A DNA stretch of 64,000 nucleotides from Actinospineispora acaciae DSM 45401 (GTDB lineage Bacteria; Actinomycetota; Actinomycetes; Mycobacteriales; Pseudonocardiaceae): positions 62,001-126,000 of the forward strand of contig NZ_JIAI01000003.1 of the NCBI RefSeq assembly GCF_000620785.1. Reading direction: 5' to 3'. Made by a program: the position numbers and the translations under genes. The first letter of the stretch is position 1. Every line of letters begins with the position of its first letter. Under the pieces are notes generated by a model. That model saw only the letters and a program-made list of their open reading frames with translations. It searched no databases and was not told the origin of the DNA. Positions 41,192 through 49,838 of this stretch are shown here, piece by piece.

Positions 41192-41679
41192 GCGGCCGAA
41201 CCGTCCGCCGAGCGCTCCCCCTCGCCTCGGCGGTCGTCATCGTGGCCTTACCGCTGGCCGGGACCGCGTACGCCGCCGAACCTGCCCAGTCGCCAGGGCT
41301 CATCCCGGGCACGCCGTGCGCGGTCGGGGTGAAGGCCTGCGTGAGCCTGGGCGCCCAGCGCGCCTGGCTCACCGACGGCACCAAGGTCGTGAACGGCCCG
41401 ATCGACGTGATCAGCGGCGGGCTCGGCCAGGAGACCCCGGCCGGTGACTTCGCCGTGGACTGGAAGGACCGCGACCACAAGAGCGGCGAGCACAAGACGC
41501 CGGAGGGGCTGCCGTCCCCGATGCCGTTCTCGGTGTTCTTCGCCCCCGGCGGCATCGCGTTCCACGAAGGCACGTTCGACAGGCCCTCGGCGGGCTGCGT
41601 CCGGCTCGCCAGGGCCGACGCCGAGCTGTACTTCACCACCCTGCAGGTCGGCGACAAGGTGCAGGTCAAGGGCGGCTGA
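41188..41679 (+). CDS. Secreted L,D-transpeptidase (YkuD domain)
   Basis: A 163-residue protein with a Sec signal peptide (LPLASAVVIVALPLAGTAYAAE) and one YkuD domain. The catalytic motif is IAFHEGTFDRPSAGCVRLARADAELYF, with His and Cys (S-x-G-C-V-R). Such enzymes make 3-3 peptidoglycan crosslinks outside the membrane. It is short for the family, with no LysM or Ig-like domain. The GTG overlaps the IniB-domain stop, so production is coupled to it. Confidence 0.88.
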   Translation: MSGRTVRRALPLASAVVIVALPLAGTAYAAEPAQSPGLIPGTPCAVGVKACVSLGAQRAWLTDGTKVVNGPIDVISGGLGQETPAGDFAVDWKDRDHKSGEHKTPEGLPSPMPFSVFFAPGGIAFHEGTFDRPSAGCVRLARADAELYFTTLQVGDKVQVKGG

Positions 41680-41680
41680 C

Positions 41681-41686
41681 GATAAT
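41681..41686 (+). promoter_or_regulatory. -10 box of leaderless LLM oxidoreductase gene
   Basis: GATAAT lies 7 nt before ATG 41694, the best -10 match in the window and consistent with a leaderless mRNA. Confidence 0.6.
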
Positions 41687-41693
41687 CGGTCGC

Positions 41694-42602
41694 ATGACGA
41701 CACGGATCGGCCTGCTGCTGCCGTCGCGCGAGGTGACGATGTGGGCGGACGGCGACGTCGGCCGCCTGGTCGACGCGGCGGTGGCGGCGGAGGCGGACAG
41801 GTTCGACTCGGTGTGGGTCGGCGACTCGCTGCTGGCGCGGCCCCGGCCGGAGCCGGTGGTCACGCAGTCGGCCATCGCGGCCCGCACCTCGCGGATCCAG
41901 CTCGGCACGGCGGTGCTGCTGCCGCTGCTTCGCCATCCGCTCACGCTCGCGCACTCGCTGGCCACCCTGGACCGGCTGGCGAACGGGCGGCTGGTGGTCG
42001 GCCTGGCGCCGGGCTCGGACGTCCCCGGCACGCACGCCGAGCTGGCGGCGGTCGGCAGGCGCGGCGACCGCCGGGTCGGCGACCTGCTCGACACCGTGGC
42101 CGAGTGGCGCCGGCTGTGGGCCGGTGACAACGGGCCGCGGCCGAGGCCGAGCGCCCCGGCCGGCCCGCCGCTGTGGCTGGGCGCGCAGGGGCCTCGGCTG
42201 CTGCGGCTGACCGGCTCCCGGTTCGACGGCTGGATGCCGTTCAGCCCCACCCCCGCCGACTACGCCCGGGGGCTGGAGGCCGTCCGGCACTCCGCGAAAC
42301 AGGCCGGCCGCGATCCCGGCGAGGTCAGCCCCGCCGCGTACCTGACGGTGGCCATCGCCGACGACAAGGCGGACGCCGACCGTGCCCTGGACGCGTACAT
42401 GACCGAGTACTACGGCCAGCCCGCCGAGGTCATGGCCCGCATCCAGGGCTGCTACACCGGCGACCTGGACGGCGCGGTCGACTGGGCTCGCGGGTACGTC
42501 GAGGCGGGCGCCGCGCACCTGATCATCCGGTTCGCCGAGCCCGGCCTGACCGGCTACCACCCGCTCGCCGGCGAGCTACGCGCCCGGCTGAGCCTCGCTT
42601 AG
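41694..42602 (+). CDS. LLM-class F420/flavin-dependent oxidoreductase
   Basis: A 302-residue TIM-barrel luciferase-like oxidoreductase. Motifs: TTRIGLLLPS, VWVGDSLLARPRPEPVVTQSAIAARTSRIQLGTAVLLPLLRHPLTLAHSLATLDRLANGRLVVGLAPG, and a C-terminal gating segment. Probably uses F420 or FMN. It faces the amidohydrolase-ABC operon (27-bp 3' overlap) and may act on the same compound, but no LacI-type box lies in front of it, so it might be regulated independently. Confidence 0.87.
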   Translation: MTTRIGLLLPSREVTMWADGDVGRLVDAAVAAEADRFDSVWVGDSLLARPRPEPVVTQSAIAARTSRIQLGTAVLLPLLRHPLTLAHSLATLDRLANGRLVVGLAPGSDVPGTHAELAAVGRRGDRRVGDLLDTVAEWRRLWAGDNGPRPRPSAPAGPPLWLGAQGPRLLRLTGSRFDGWMPFSPTPADYARGLEAVRHSAKQAGRDPGEVSPAAYLTVAIADDKADADRALDAYMTEYYGQPAEVMARIQGCYTGDLDGAVDWARGYVEAGAAHLIIRFAEPGLTGYHPLAGELRARLSLA

Positions 42603-43610
42603 GCGCATCAGGTTGCGGATGTTGCGGACGTAGATGCGCTCGCGTTCGTCGTCGGTGATGTCCAGGCCGTCCAGGACGCGGATCGTCTCGCGGATGTACA
42701 TCGGGCCGCCCTCGGGGTCGAACGGGCAGTCCGAGGCGAACAGGACGTGGTCGGCGCCGAAGAACTCCAGGCCGCAGCGGATGCCGATGGCGGAGCCGGA
42801 CAGCGCGGTGTCGGCGTAGAAGCGGCGGAAGTAGTCCAGCAGCGGGCGGGGCAGCAGCTCGCGCCGCATCCGCTGGTAGTCCTCGCCGGCGGTGCGGCTG
42901 CCGAGCTGGTCGCTCCAGCCGAGGCCGATGCGGCCCTCCAGGTACGGGATCATGGCGCCCAGGTGGTGGGTGATGATCTTGATGTTGGGGTGCCGCTCCA
43001 GCAGGCCGGAGAAGACCAGCCGGGACATCGCGACGCTGGTCTCGTACGGCCAGCCCAGCGCCCACCAGATCTCGTAGCGGGAGGCGTCCTCGGTGGCGTA
43101 GTCGGCGACGCCGGCGCCCCGGGCCGGGTGCATCCAGACGGGCAGGTCGCGGCGGGCCATCTCCTCGAAGACGGCCAGGAACGCGGGCTCGTCCAGGGGA
43201 CGGCCGCCGACGTTGGTGAACACCTGCACGCCCCGGGCGCCGAGGTCGTCGATCCCCCTGGCCAGCTCGACCAGCGCGGCGTCCGGGTCGTTCATCGGCA
43301 GCGAGGCGACGAACGCGGGGAACCGGTCGGGGTACTTGTCGCACAGCGCGCGCATCGAGTCGTTGGCCAGCCGGGCCAGCGCCGGCGACTCCGACGGGCC
43401 GGCGAGCAGCTCGATCGGCGGCGAGGACAGCGTGAGCACCTGCTGGTAGCCGTCGCCGAACTCGTCCATCATCCGCAGCCGGGCGTCCACGTCGTGCAGC
43501 GTGGTCAGCTCGAACCAGCGCTTGAGGGCGCCCCGGTCCACGGCGAGCTCGCCCATCCGCTCGAAGTACGGGGCGGGCAGGATGTGGCTGTAGGCGTCCA
43601 GCTTGGTCAT
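42576..43610 (-). CDS. ACMSD/gamma-resorcylate decarboxylase-like amidohydrolase
   Basis: A 344-residue TIM-barrel metalloenzyme. Metal motifs: strand 1 reads LDAYSHILP, so the usual H-x-H is Y-x-H with only one His; then VWMHPARGAG, IKIITHHLGAMIPYLEGRI and VLFASDCPFDPEGGPMYIRETIRVLDGL (Asp). The H-H-x-G-A and SDxPF motifs are those of the 5-carboxyvanillate/gamma-resorcylate decarboxylase branch. GAGGAG precedes ATG by 4 nt. Its start overlaps the stop of the upstream permease gene (ATGA), so it is translated with the ABC transporter. Confidence 0.85.
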   Translation of the reverse strand: MTKLDAYSHILPAPYFERMGELAVDRGALKRWFELTTLHDVDARLRMMDEFGDGYQQVLTLSSPPIELLAGPSESPALARLANDSMRALCDKYPDRFPAFVASLPMNDPDAALVELARGIDDLGARGVQVFTNVGGRPLDEPAFLAVFEEMARRDLPVWMHPARGAGVADYATEDASRYEIWWALGWPYETSVAMSRLVFSGLLERHPNIKIITHHLGAMIPYLEGRIGLGWSDQLGSRTAGEDYQRMRRELLPRPLLDYFRRFYADTALSGSAIGIRCGLEFFGADHVLFASDCPFDPEGGPMYIRETIRVLDGLDITDDERERIYVRNIRNLMRLSEAQPGA

Positions 43611-44413
43611 CTGTCTCCTCGGGATGTCTCGGGGACCCACCGGGTGAGCCGGCGGTCGACGGCCTGGACCAGCGCCACCGCGCCGAGCGCGACGGCGATG
43701 ATGACCAGGAGCACGGCCAGCACGCCGGCGCCGTCGAAGCGCCCGCCGGCCTGGGTGACGATGTGGCCCAGCCCGACCACGGCGATGAACATCTCGCCGT
43801 TGATCATGCCGGTCACCGCGCGGCCGACGCCCAGCCGCACCCCGGCCATGATCATCGGCGTGGCGGCGGGCAGGAGGACGCGCAGCAGGATCTGGGGCTC
43901 GCTCGCGCCGTAGGAGCGCGCCATCTCGACCAGGTGCGCGGGCACCGACCGGATCGCCGACGCGGTGTTGATGATGATCACGAACACGGCGTACATAACG
44001 ACCACCGCGACGATCGAGCCCCGGCCCGCGCCGAGCAGCGAGAAGAAGATCGGCGCGAAGACCAGCGACGGGGCGGTGAGCAGCGCGTAGACGTACACCC
44101 CGAGCGCCGCCTCGACCTTGCGGTAGCGGCCCATCGCAACGCCGGCGACCAGGCCGACGACCAGCGAGATGACGAACCCGAGCACCAGGTTGACCAGGCT
44201 GTCGGCCAGGTTCGCGACGATCTGCCCGCCGGAGGCCATCGCGGCCAGCCGGGCCAGCACGGCGCTCAGCGGCGGGAAGAACGGCACGGCCGCGAGGTGC
44301 CCGACGACCTCCCAGGCCACCGCGCCGGCGGCCAGGCTGATCGCGGCCGGCGGCAGGCCGCGCCAGGACAGCTGCCCGCGTGGCCTCGGCGCGCCCTCTG
44401 CCAGCGCGTTCAT
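43607..44413 (-). CDS. ABC importer permease (SsuC/TauC type)
   Basis: A 268-residue inner-membrane protein with six helices and the EAA loop EMARSYGASEPQILLRVLLPAATPMIMAGVRLGVGRAVTGMINGEMF. This is the permease class used with NMT1-type binding proteins for sulfonates, nitrate or aromatic acids. It overlaps the ATPase gene by 4 nt and the amidohydrolase gene by 4 nt, so it belongs to one polycistronic unit. Confidence 0.88.
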   Translation of the reverse strand: MNALAEGAPRPRGQLSWRGLPPAAISLAAGAVAWEVVGHLAAVPFFPPLSAVLARLAAMASGGQIVANLADSLVNLVLGFVISLVVGLVAGVAMGRYRKVEAALGVYVYALLTAPSLVFAPIFFSLLGAGRGSIVAVVVMYAVFVIIINTASAIRSVPAHLVEMARSYGASEPQILLRVLLPAATPMIMAGVRLGVGRAVTGMINGEMFIAVVGLGHIVTQAGGRFDGAGVLAVLLVIIAVALGAVALVQAVDRRLTRWVPETSRGDR

Positions 44414-45219
44414 CCGGAAACCCGAGACGCGGAGTGTTCCTCGTGCATGTCCCGCAGCCGGTCCCACAGATAGGCGGTGACCTCCACGTAGTGACCAGAG
44501 CGTTCCAGCGCGCCCAGGTCGCGCGAGCGCGGTCGGTCCAGCGGCACCGGAACGATCTCGGCGATCCGCCCGGGCCGCGCGCTCATCAGCACCACCCGGT
44601 CGCCGAGCAGCACCGCCTCCTCCATGCTGTGGGTGATGAACACGACCGTCAGCCGGTGTTCCTCCCAGATGGAGAGCAGCTCCTCCTGCAGCAGCCGGCG
44701 GGTCTGCTCGTCCAACGCCCCGAACGGCTCGTCCATCAGCAGCACCTGAGGCCGTACGGCCAGCGCGCGGGCGATGCCGACCCGCTGCTGCATGCCCCCA
44801 GACAGCTCGCCGGGCCGCTTGGTTTCGAACCCGGACAGGCCCACCATGTTGATCAGTGCGCGGGCCCGCTCGTCCCGCTCGGCCTTCGCGACGCCGCGCA
44901 TCCGCAGCCCGAACGCAACGTTGTCCAGCACGGTCGCCCAGGGCAACAGCGCGAAGTTCTGGAACACCATGCTCCGGTCCGGCCCCGGCCCGCGCACCGG
45001 CCGGCCACCGATGTGGATGTCGCCCTCGTTCCATCCGATGAGGCCGGCGATGGCCTTGAGCAGGGTCGTCTTGCCGCAGCCGCTGGGGCCGAGCACCGTC
45101 AGGAACTCGTTGTCGCCCACGTCCAGGTCGACCTCGCGCAGCGCCTCGACGGTGCCGCCGTCCTGGCCGACGAACCTCTTGCCCAACCCACGGATCTCGA
45201 TCACGGTGTCCCAGCCCAT
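44410..45219 (-). CDS. ABC importer ATPase (SsuB/TauB type)
   Basis: A 269-residue nucleotide-binding subunit. Walker A GPSGCGKTTL, Q-loop VFQNFALLPW, signature LSGGMQQRVGIARAL, Walker B VLLMDEPFGALD and the H-loop ITHSMEEA are intact. It lies between its two permease genes (4-nt overlap with one, 19-nt with the other), so each permease could pair with it as a heterodimer. Confidence 0.93.
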   Translation of the reverse strand: MGWDTVIEIRGLGKRFVGQDGGTVEALREVDLDVGDNEFLTVLGPSGCGKTTLLKAIAGLIGWNEGDIHIGGRPVRGPGPDRSMVFQNFALLPWATVLDNVAFGLRMRGVAKAERDERARALINMVGLSGFETKRPGELSGGMQQRVGIARALAVRPQVLLMDEPFGALDEQTRRLLQEELLSIWEEHRLTVVFITHSMEEAVLLGDRVVLMSARPGRIAEIVPVPLDRPRSRDLGALERSGHYVEVTAYLWDRLRDMHEEHSASRVSG

Positions 45220-45998
45220 CTGGTCAGCTTGCGTTCACACCACCGCGCCGCGGAGATCAGCAGGACCGCCTCCGCCAGGATGATCACGATGGTTCCGTAG
45301 AGCAGCGGCGCCTTGAACAGGCCGCGATATTGCAAGATCAGGCCGCCGAGCGCGGTGGACACCATCAGCAGCTCGACGATGACCATCCCGGTGACCGCCC
45401 GCCCGACGCCCAGACGGATGCCCGTCATGATCGCCGGCAGCGCGCCCGGCAGCAGGATCCGCGTCCAGACCTGCCGCTCGGTGGCCCCGAACGAGCGGGC
45501 CATCTCGATCAGCGACGGGTCCACCTGGCGCACCCCGGCGCGCGCATTCACCACCACCATCACGATCGAGAAGATCGCCACCAGGATGACCCGCGAGGCC
45601 AGCCCGAACCCGACCGACATCACCAGCAGCGGGATGATCGCCGCCATCGGCGTGACCAGCAGGATGTTGAGATAGACGTCGGCGAGCCGCTCCAGCCGCC
45701 GGAACCGCCCCAGCACGATGCCCAGCGGGATGCCGACCACCACGGCGATGCCGAACCCCAGCACCAGCGCCTGGTTGCTGACGTACAGCGCGCGCCACAG
45801 CTCCCCGCTGCCCAGCAGTTGGACGGTGGCCCTGACCGTCTTGGTGAAGGTCGGCAGCAGCAGCCCGCCGCGCTGGCGGGCGTAGATCTCCCAGCCGGCC
45901 GCGAACACGATGAACGTCAGCAGTTGGTACGGCAGGCTCGCCGCCGCGATCCGCCGGAATACGCCCGGCGGACGCGCGGACTGAGGGCCGGCGGTCAT
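45201..45998 (-). CDS. ABC importer permease (SsuC/TauC type)
   Basis: A 265-residue permease with six helices and EAA loop EMARSFGATERQVWTRILLPGALPAIMTGIRLGVGRAVTGMVIVELLM. It is clearly related to the permease at 43607. The ATG overlaps the stop of the binding-protein gene by 4 nt. Two permeases flank one ATPase, suggesting a heterodimeric channel. Confidence 0.88.
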   Translation of the reverse strand: MTAGPQSARPPGVFRRIAAASLPYQLLTFIVFAAGWEIYARQRGGLLLPTFTKTVRATVQLLGSGELWRALYVSNQALVLGFGIAVVVGIPLGIVLGRFRRLERLADVYLNILLVTPMAAIIPLLVMSVGFGLASRVILVAIFSIVMVVVNARAGVRQVDPSLIEMARSFGATERQVWTRILLPGALPAIMTGIRLGVGRAVTGMVIVELLMVSTALGGLILQYRGLFKAPLLYGTIVIILAEAVLLISAARWCERKLTRWAGTP

Positions 45999-46984
45999 CG
46001 GGCGGCCCTGACGAAGCTGAGGTCGGCCGCGTCGGCGGCCTTCATCCCGGGCTGGATCACACCGGTCCTGGCGAAGAAGTCGATCGTGCCCTGGACATTG
46101 CGTTCGGTCAGCGCCGCGGCGTCGAACAGCTTGGCGTCGACGTACCGGTTGGCGATCGCGGCCACGTCGGCCTTGTCCTCGTCCGGCAGGTACTTCGTCA
46201 CCAGTTCGACCAGGTGCCGGGGGTCGGCGTTGATCCGTTCGTGCTCGCGGACCAGCGCGGTCACGAACGCCTGCGCCACGGGGCGGTGCTCGGTGAGGAA
46301 CCTGGCGTTGGCGTAGACGGTCTGCGGGTGCAGGTCGGGCAGGCTGGCCGCGAAGTCGACGACCCGGCCGAACCCGGCCTTGCCGGAGGACTCCAGGGCG
46401 ACCACGTCGGAGATCTCCAGCGGGGTGGCGTCGATCTGGCCGGTGAGCAGCGCCTGCGCGCGTACGTCGGAGCCGCCGATGGTCAGGTAGTTCGGGCGGT
46501 TGCCGGCGGCGCAGCTGCGGCCCACCCAGTCCTTGGTGATCGCGGTGGCCACCGCGCCCTCGCTGAAGATCCCGAACGGGCGCCCGCTCAGGTCGTCGCA
46601 GGAGCCGATGCCCGGCTTGCCGTAGACCGCCCACTGGTTGCCGATGACGTCCGCGATGATCTTGATGGGCGCCTCCTGCTCGATGGCGATCAGCGCCGGG
46701 CTGGTGGCCTCCGCCGAGATCGCGTAGTCGCCCTTGGCCAGCCCCTCGATGGCCAGCTCGGGCTCGGCCAGCTCTACGACGTTGACCTGGTGACCGGCGG
46801 CGCGGACCGCGTCTATGGCGGCCAGGATCGGCACCGTGGTGATGTCCGGCTCGATGACGGCCACTGTGAACTCGGGCCTGCCGTCGCCGTCGGTGTCGGT
46901 CGCCCCGCCGCCGCCACAGGCGCTCACGCTCACGGCGAACAGGGCCACTATCGGGATCGCGGTGAGACGTTTCAGGCGAGGCAT
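45995..46984 (-). CDS. ABC substrate-binding lipoprotein (NMT1-like)
   Basis: A 329-residue lipoprotein; lipobox LFAVSVSACGGG with Cys near residue 23. The mature part is a type-II periplasmic fold (FTVAVIEPDITTVPILAAIDAVRAAGHQVNVVELAEPELAIEGLAKGDYAISA) of the NMT1/SsuA group. An AAGGAGG precedes ATG by 4 nt, the strongest ribosome site in this operon. First gene of the 42576-46984 unit; only 18 bp separate it from the next importer upstream, so the two importers may be one long transcript. Confidence 0.87.
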   Translation of the reverse strand: MPRLKRLTAIPIVALFAVSVSACGGGGATDTDGDGRPEFTVAVIEPDITTVPILAAIDAVRAAGHQVNVVELAEPELAIEGLAKGDYAISAEATSPALIAIEQEAPIKIIADVIGNQWAVYGKPGIGSCDDLSGRPFGIFSEGAVATAITKDWVGRSCAAGNRPNYLTIGGSDVRAQALLTGQIDATPLEISDVVALESSGKAGFGRVVDFAASLPDLHPQTVYANARFLTEHRPVAQAFVTALVREHERINADPRHLVELVTKYLPDEDKADVAAIANRYVDAKLFDAAALTERNVQGTIDFFARTGVIQPGMKAADAADLSFVRAAR

Positions 46985-47002
46985 GAGGCCTCCTTCACGG
47001 GC

Positions 47003-47782
47003 TCAGTCATGGTTACCGGCATGGCTGCTGCCCAGCAGGGCGCGCAGGGTCGTCGTCTTCTTGCCGAACTCGTCGGAGCGCATGGTGTCGGAGTAGTCCC
47101 GGTGCACGGGCAGGTCGATGTCGAGGACCTCGGCCACCCTGCCGGGCCGCGCGGTCAGCACGACCACCCGGTCGGACAGGTACACCGCCTCCGCCACCGA
47201 GTGCGTGACCAGCACGATCGTGGTGCCGGTCTGTCGCCAGACGTGGCGCAGCTCGACGTTCATCGCCTCCCTGGTCAGGGCGTCGAGCGCGCCGAACGGC
47301 TCGTCCATGAGCAGCACCGACGGCTTGTGCAGCAGCGCGCGGCAGACCGCCACCCGCTGCTGCATGCCGCCGGAGAGCTCGTGCGGCATGGCGTCGGCGA
47401 AGTCGGTCAGGCCGGTCAGCTCCATCAGCTCGTCGGCGGCCGTGGCCACCTCCCGCTTGGGCAGGTCGCGCATCTCGCCCTGGATGGTGATGTTGCGGCG
47501 CACCGTCCGCCACTCCAGCAGCGCGGCCTTCTGGAAGACGAACCCGATCTCCCGGTGCGTCGAGGTGACCGGCGTACCGCGCAGCCGCAGCTCGCCGGCG
47601 CTGGGTCGCAGCAGCCCGGCGATGAGCTTGAGCAGCGTCGACTTGCCGCAGCCGGACGGGCCGACGATCGACACGAACCCCTTCGGCGCCACCTCGAAGG
47701 TGACGTCGCGCAGCGCGGAGGTGGTGGCGTGCTTCGAGGAGAACCGGACGCTGACGTTGTCGACCTCGATCTCCGGGGTCAC
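47003..47782 (-). CDS. ABC importer ATPase of second system
   Basis: A 259-residue ATPase: Walker A GPSGCGKSTL, Q-loop VFQKAALLEW, signature LSGGMQQRVAVCRAL, Walker B VLLMDEPFGALD, H-loop VTHSVAEA. GTG 47782 overlaps the stop of the binding-protein gene by 4 nt. It pairs with the binding protein at 47779 and the permease at 48806. Confidence 0.93.
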   Translation of the reverse strand: MTPEIEVDNVSVRFSSKHATTSALRDVTFEVAPKGFVSIVGPSGCGKSTLLKLIAGLLRPSAGELRLRGTPVTSTHREIGFVFQKAALLEWRTVRRNITIQGEMRDLPKREVATAADELMELTGLTDFADAMPHELSGGMQQRVAVCRALLHKPSVLLMDEPFGALDALTREAMNVELRHVWRQTGTTIVLVTHSVAEAVYLSDRVVVLTARPGRVAEVLDIDLPVHRDYSDTMRSDEFGKKTTTLRALLGSSHAGNHD

Positions 47783-48783
47783 GGCGCGACGCTCCGCCAG
47801 TAGGTTGCCGCCGGTTGGGCGGTGGTGAGCACGCGCAGGTCGTGGAACGTCTTGATGGTGGTGGTCCAGTCGGACTCGGCGTTGGTTCCGGGCGGGCGGC
47901 CGGCGGTGGCCGGGGTGCTCATCACGCTCGCGGCGCGTTTCCACTGCTCGGTGAGGACCTCGTGCGGCGGCAGCGCGGGGCTGGCGCCCTTCATGGCCGC
48001 GACGGCCTCGGCGGGTTGGGCGACGGCGGCCTCGAAGGACTCGCTGGTGGCCTTCCACATCGCGGCGGACAGCGCCGGGTCGGCGGCCAGGTTGCGGTCG
48101 CTGACCACCAGGCCGGTGCCGAGGTAGGGCATGCCGTGGTCGGCGAACTTGAGGTAGCCGACCTTCTTGCCGGTCTTGGCCTCGATCGTCGGCCCCTGGT
48201 CGCTGATGAACCCGCACAGCGCGTCGGCCCGGCCGCTGATCACGGTGGCGATCTTGTCGGCGGCCTGGACGTTGACCGTCTTCACGTCGTCGACCGACAT
48301 GCCGTTGGCGCGCAGGAAGCCGGGGAACGCGTCGGAGTACGGGTCGCCTGGGGTCAGGGCGATGGTGCGGCCGCGCAGGTCTTGGGGTCGGGTGATGCCG
48401 GAGTCCGCGAGGAACTGCACGGCGGACGGGGTGGTCTGTTCGAACACGCCGATGCTCTTGATCGCGACGCCGCTCTGCACGCTGGACAGCAGCGCCGGGG
48501 TGTCCACCCAGCCGAAGTCGGCGTTGCCGGCCGCGACGGCCTGCCCGGTGGCCACCGAGCCCTTGCCGGGCACGATCTTCAGGTCGATGCCGTGGTTGGC
48601 GAAGATGCCGTGCTTCAGGCCGTAGTAGAGCGGCGCGTGGTCGCCGTACGGGTAGAAGTTGAGCATCAGCGTGACCGGCTTGCCTTTGCCTGGGCCGGAC
48701 GGGCCGCTCGCACAGCCGGCCAGGGTGAGGACCAGCGCAAGGACGACGGCCGCCAGTGCGGACGCAGGGGCGCTGCGTGTCAT
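47779..48783 (-). CDS. ABC substrate-binding lipoprotein (NMT1/THI5-like)
   Basis: A 334-residue lipoprotein; lipobox LALVLTLAGCAS, Cys near residue 24. The body is NMT1/THI5-like (VTLMLNFYPYGDHAPLYYGLKHGIFANHGIDLKIVPGKGS), the fold used for pyrimidine precursors, riboflavin-like and other planar heterocyclic or aromatic ligands. This points to an aromatic-like substrate but does not prove it. Confidence 0.87.
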   Translation of the reverse strand: MTRSAPASALAAVVLALVLTLAGCASGPSGPGKGKPVTLMLNFYPYGDHAPLYYGLKHGIFANHGIDLKIVPGKGSVATGQAVAAGNADFGWVDTPALLSSVQSGVAIKSIGVFEQTTPSAVQFLADSGITRPQDLRGRTIALTPGDPYSDAFPGFLRANGMSVDDVKTVNVQAADKIATVISGRADALCGFISDQGPTIEAKTGKKVGYLKFADHGMPYLGTGLVVSDRNLAADPALSAAMWKATSESFEAAVAQPAEAVAAMKGASPALPPHEVLTEQWKRAASVMSTPATAGRPPGTNAESDWTTTIKTFHDLRVLTTAQPAATYWRSVAP

Positions 48784-48805
48784 GGTTCCGCCCTCTCGGG
48801 GGTGA

Positions 48806-49618
48806 TCAGTACGCGGTGACGCTCGCGGCGCGGCGCGAGCTGTGCCAGGGCATGAGCAGTCGCTCGGCGAGGTCCACGAGCAGGAACAACACGACGCCGA
48901 TCAGCGAGAGCATGATCAGGGCGGCGTAGAGCATCGCGGTGTCGATGTTGCCGTTGGCCTCGAGGATGACGTAGCCGAGGCCGCTGTCGGCGCCGACGAA
49001 CTCGCCGACCACCGCGCCGGTCACGGCCAGCGTCACGGCCACCTTGAGGCCGGACATGATGAACGGCAGCGCCGACGGGAAGCGGAACCTGGTGAACACC
49101 CGCAGCCGGCTGGCGGTCATGGTCGCGGCGAGGTCGATCAGGTCGTGGTCGATCGACTTCAGCCCGGTGAAGCCGGCCACCACGACGGGGAAGAACGCGA
49201 TCAGCGCGGCCATCAGCACCTTCGGCGAGAACCCGAAACCGAGCCAGACCACGAACAGCGGCGCCACCGCGATCTTGGGTACGACCTGGGCGAACACGAT
49301 GATCGGGTAGACCGAGCCCTCCAGCCGGGGCGAGAACGCCATCACCAGCGCGGCGGCCAGGCCGAGCACCACCGCGACGACGAAACCGGCCAGCGTCTCG
49401 GCGGTGGTGATCACCGACGCGGACCACAGGTACGGCGCGTTCTCGACCAGCTTGTGCCAGGTGGCGGCCGGCGTCGGCAGCAGGTAGCCGGCGACCAGCC
49501 CGAGCCCGCTCACCACCGCCCACGCGGCCAGCACCGCCGCCACCGTCAGCAGCGGGCGCCAGGCCGCCCGCGCCCAGCGGGTCGCGCGAGGGATGTCTCG
49601 GGTGGATCGTGTCAACAC
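48806..49618 (-). CDS. ABC importer permease of second system
   Basis: About 270 residues, six helices, EAA-like loop LAATMTASRLRVFTRFRFPSALPFIMSGLKVAVTLAVTGAVVGEFVG. GTG 49618 is chosen because GGAGG lies 7 nt upstream; in-frame codons further up run through the 12-bp repeats and give an artificial GVFVGVFVG leader. First gene of the importer unit and 80 bp downstream of a LacI box. Confidence 0.87.
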   Translation of the reverse strand: MLTRSTRDIPRATRWARAAWRPLLTVAAVLAAWAVVSGLGLVAGYLLPTPAATWHKLVENAPYLWSASVITTAETLAGFVVAVVLGLAAALVMAFSPRLEGSVYPIIVFAQVVPKIAVAPLFVVWLGFGFSPKVLMAALIAFFPVVVAGFTGLKSIDHDLIDLAATMTASRLRVFTRFRFPSALPFIMSGLKVAVTLAVTGAVVGEFVGADSGLGYVILEANGNIDTAMLYAALIMLSLIGVVLFLLVDLAERLLMPWHSSRRAASVTAY

Positions 49619-49630
49619 CGGCACGCCTCC

Positions 49631-49678
49631 GAACACTCCGACGAACACTCCGACGAACACTCCGACGAACACTCCGAA
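49631..49678. repeat. Four 12-bp tandem repeats in importer 5' leader
   Basis: GAACACTCCGAC is repeated four times (last unit ends in A). Read on the transcript strand each unit carries GGAG, so the leader contains a ladder of ribosome-site-like sequences just before the true GGAGG at about 49626-49630. Length changes here could tune translation. Confidence 0.8.
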
Positions 49679-49698
49679 CGGTCCGAACACCTCGAACA

Positions 49699-49710
49699 GT
49701 AAGCGCTTTC
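49699..49710. promoter_or_regulatory. LacI-family operator 1 (importer operon)
   Basis: GTAAGCGCTTTC, 81 bp before the permease start at 49618. Same sequence as the box at 53144. Confidence 0.75.
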
Positions 49711-49767
49711 AGATTGCTGGCGGCGTCAATGTACGAGGTGGCGACACTCCCGTCAAGACGCCGAGTT

Positions 49768-49779
49768 GAAAGCGCTTCC
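49768..49779. promoter_or_regulatory. LacI-family operator 2 (lacI-like gene)
   Basis: GAAAGCGCTTCC, 59 bp before the LacI gene start, in the divergent gap shared with operator 1 (58 bp apart). Suggests autoregulation and possible looping between the two. Confidence 0.7.
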
Positions 49780-49838
49780 AGAATTGGCAATCATGTACCC
49801 CGGACGGTGACGGCAGCCGTCCGGTGGGAGAGTCAGTC

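Noticed and set aside
43607..45034. Long N-terminal extension of the permease through the ATPase gene
   Set aside because: The frame only shadows the ATPase; ATG 44413 overlaps the ATPase stop by 4 nt as in the rest of the operon.
49631..49690. N-terminal extension of the ABC permease through the 12-bp repeats (GVFVGVFVGVFVG)
   Set aside because: The repeats give an artificial leader; a GGAGG 7 nt before GTG 49618 marks the real start.
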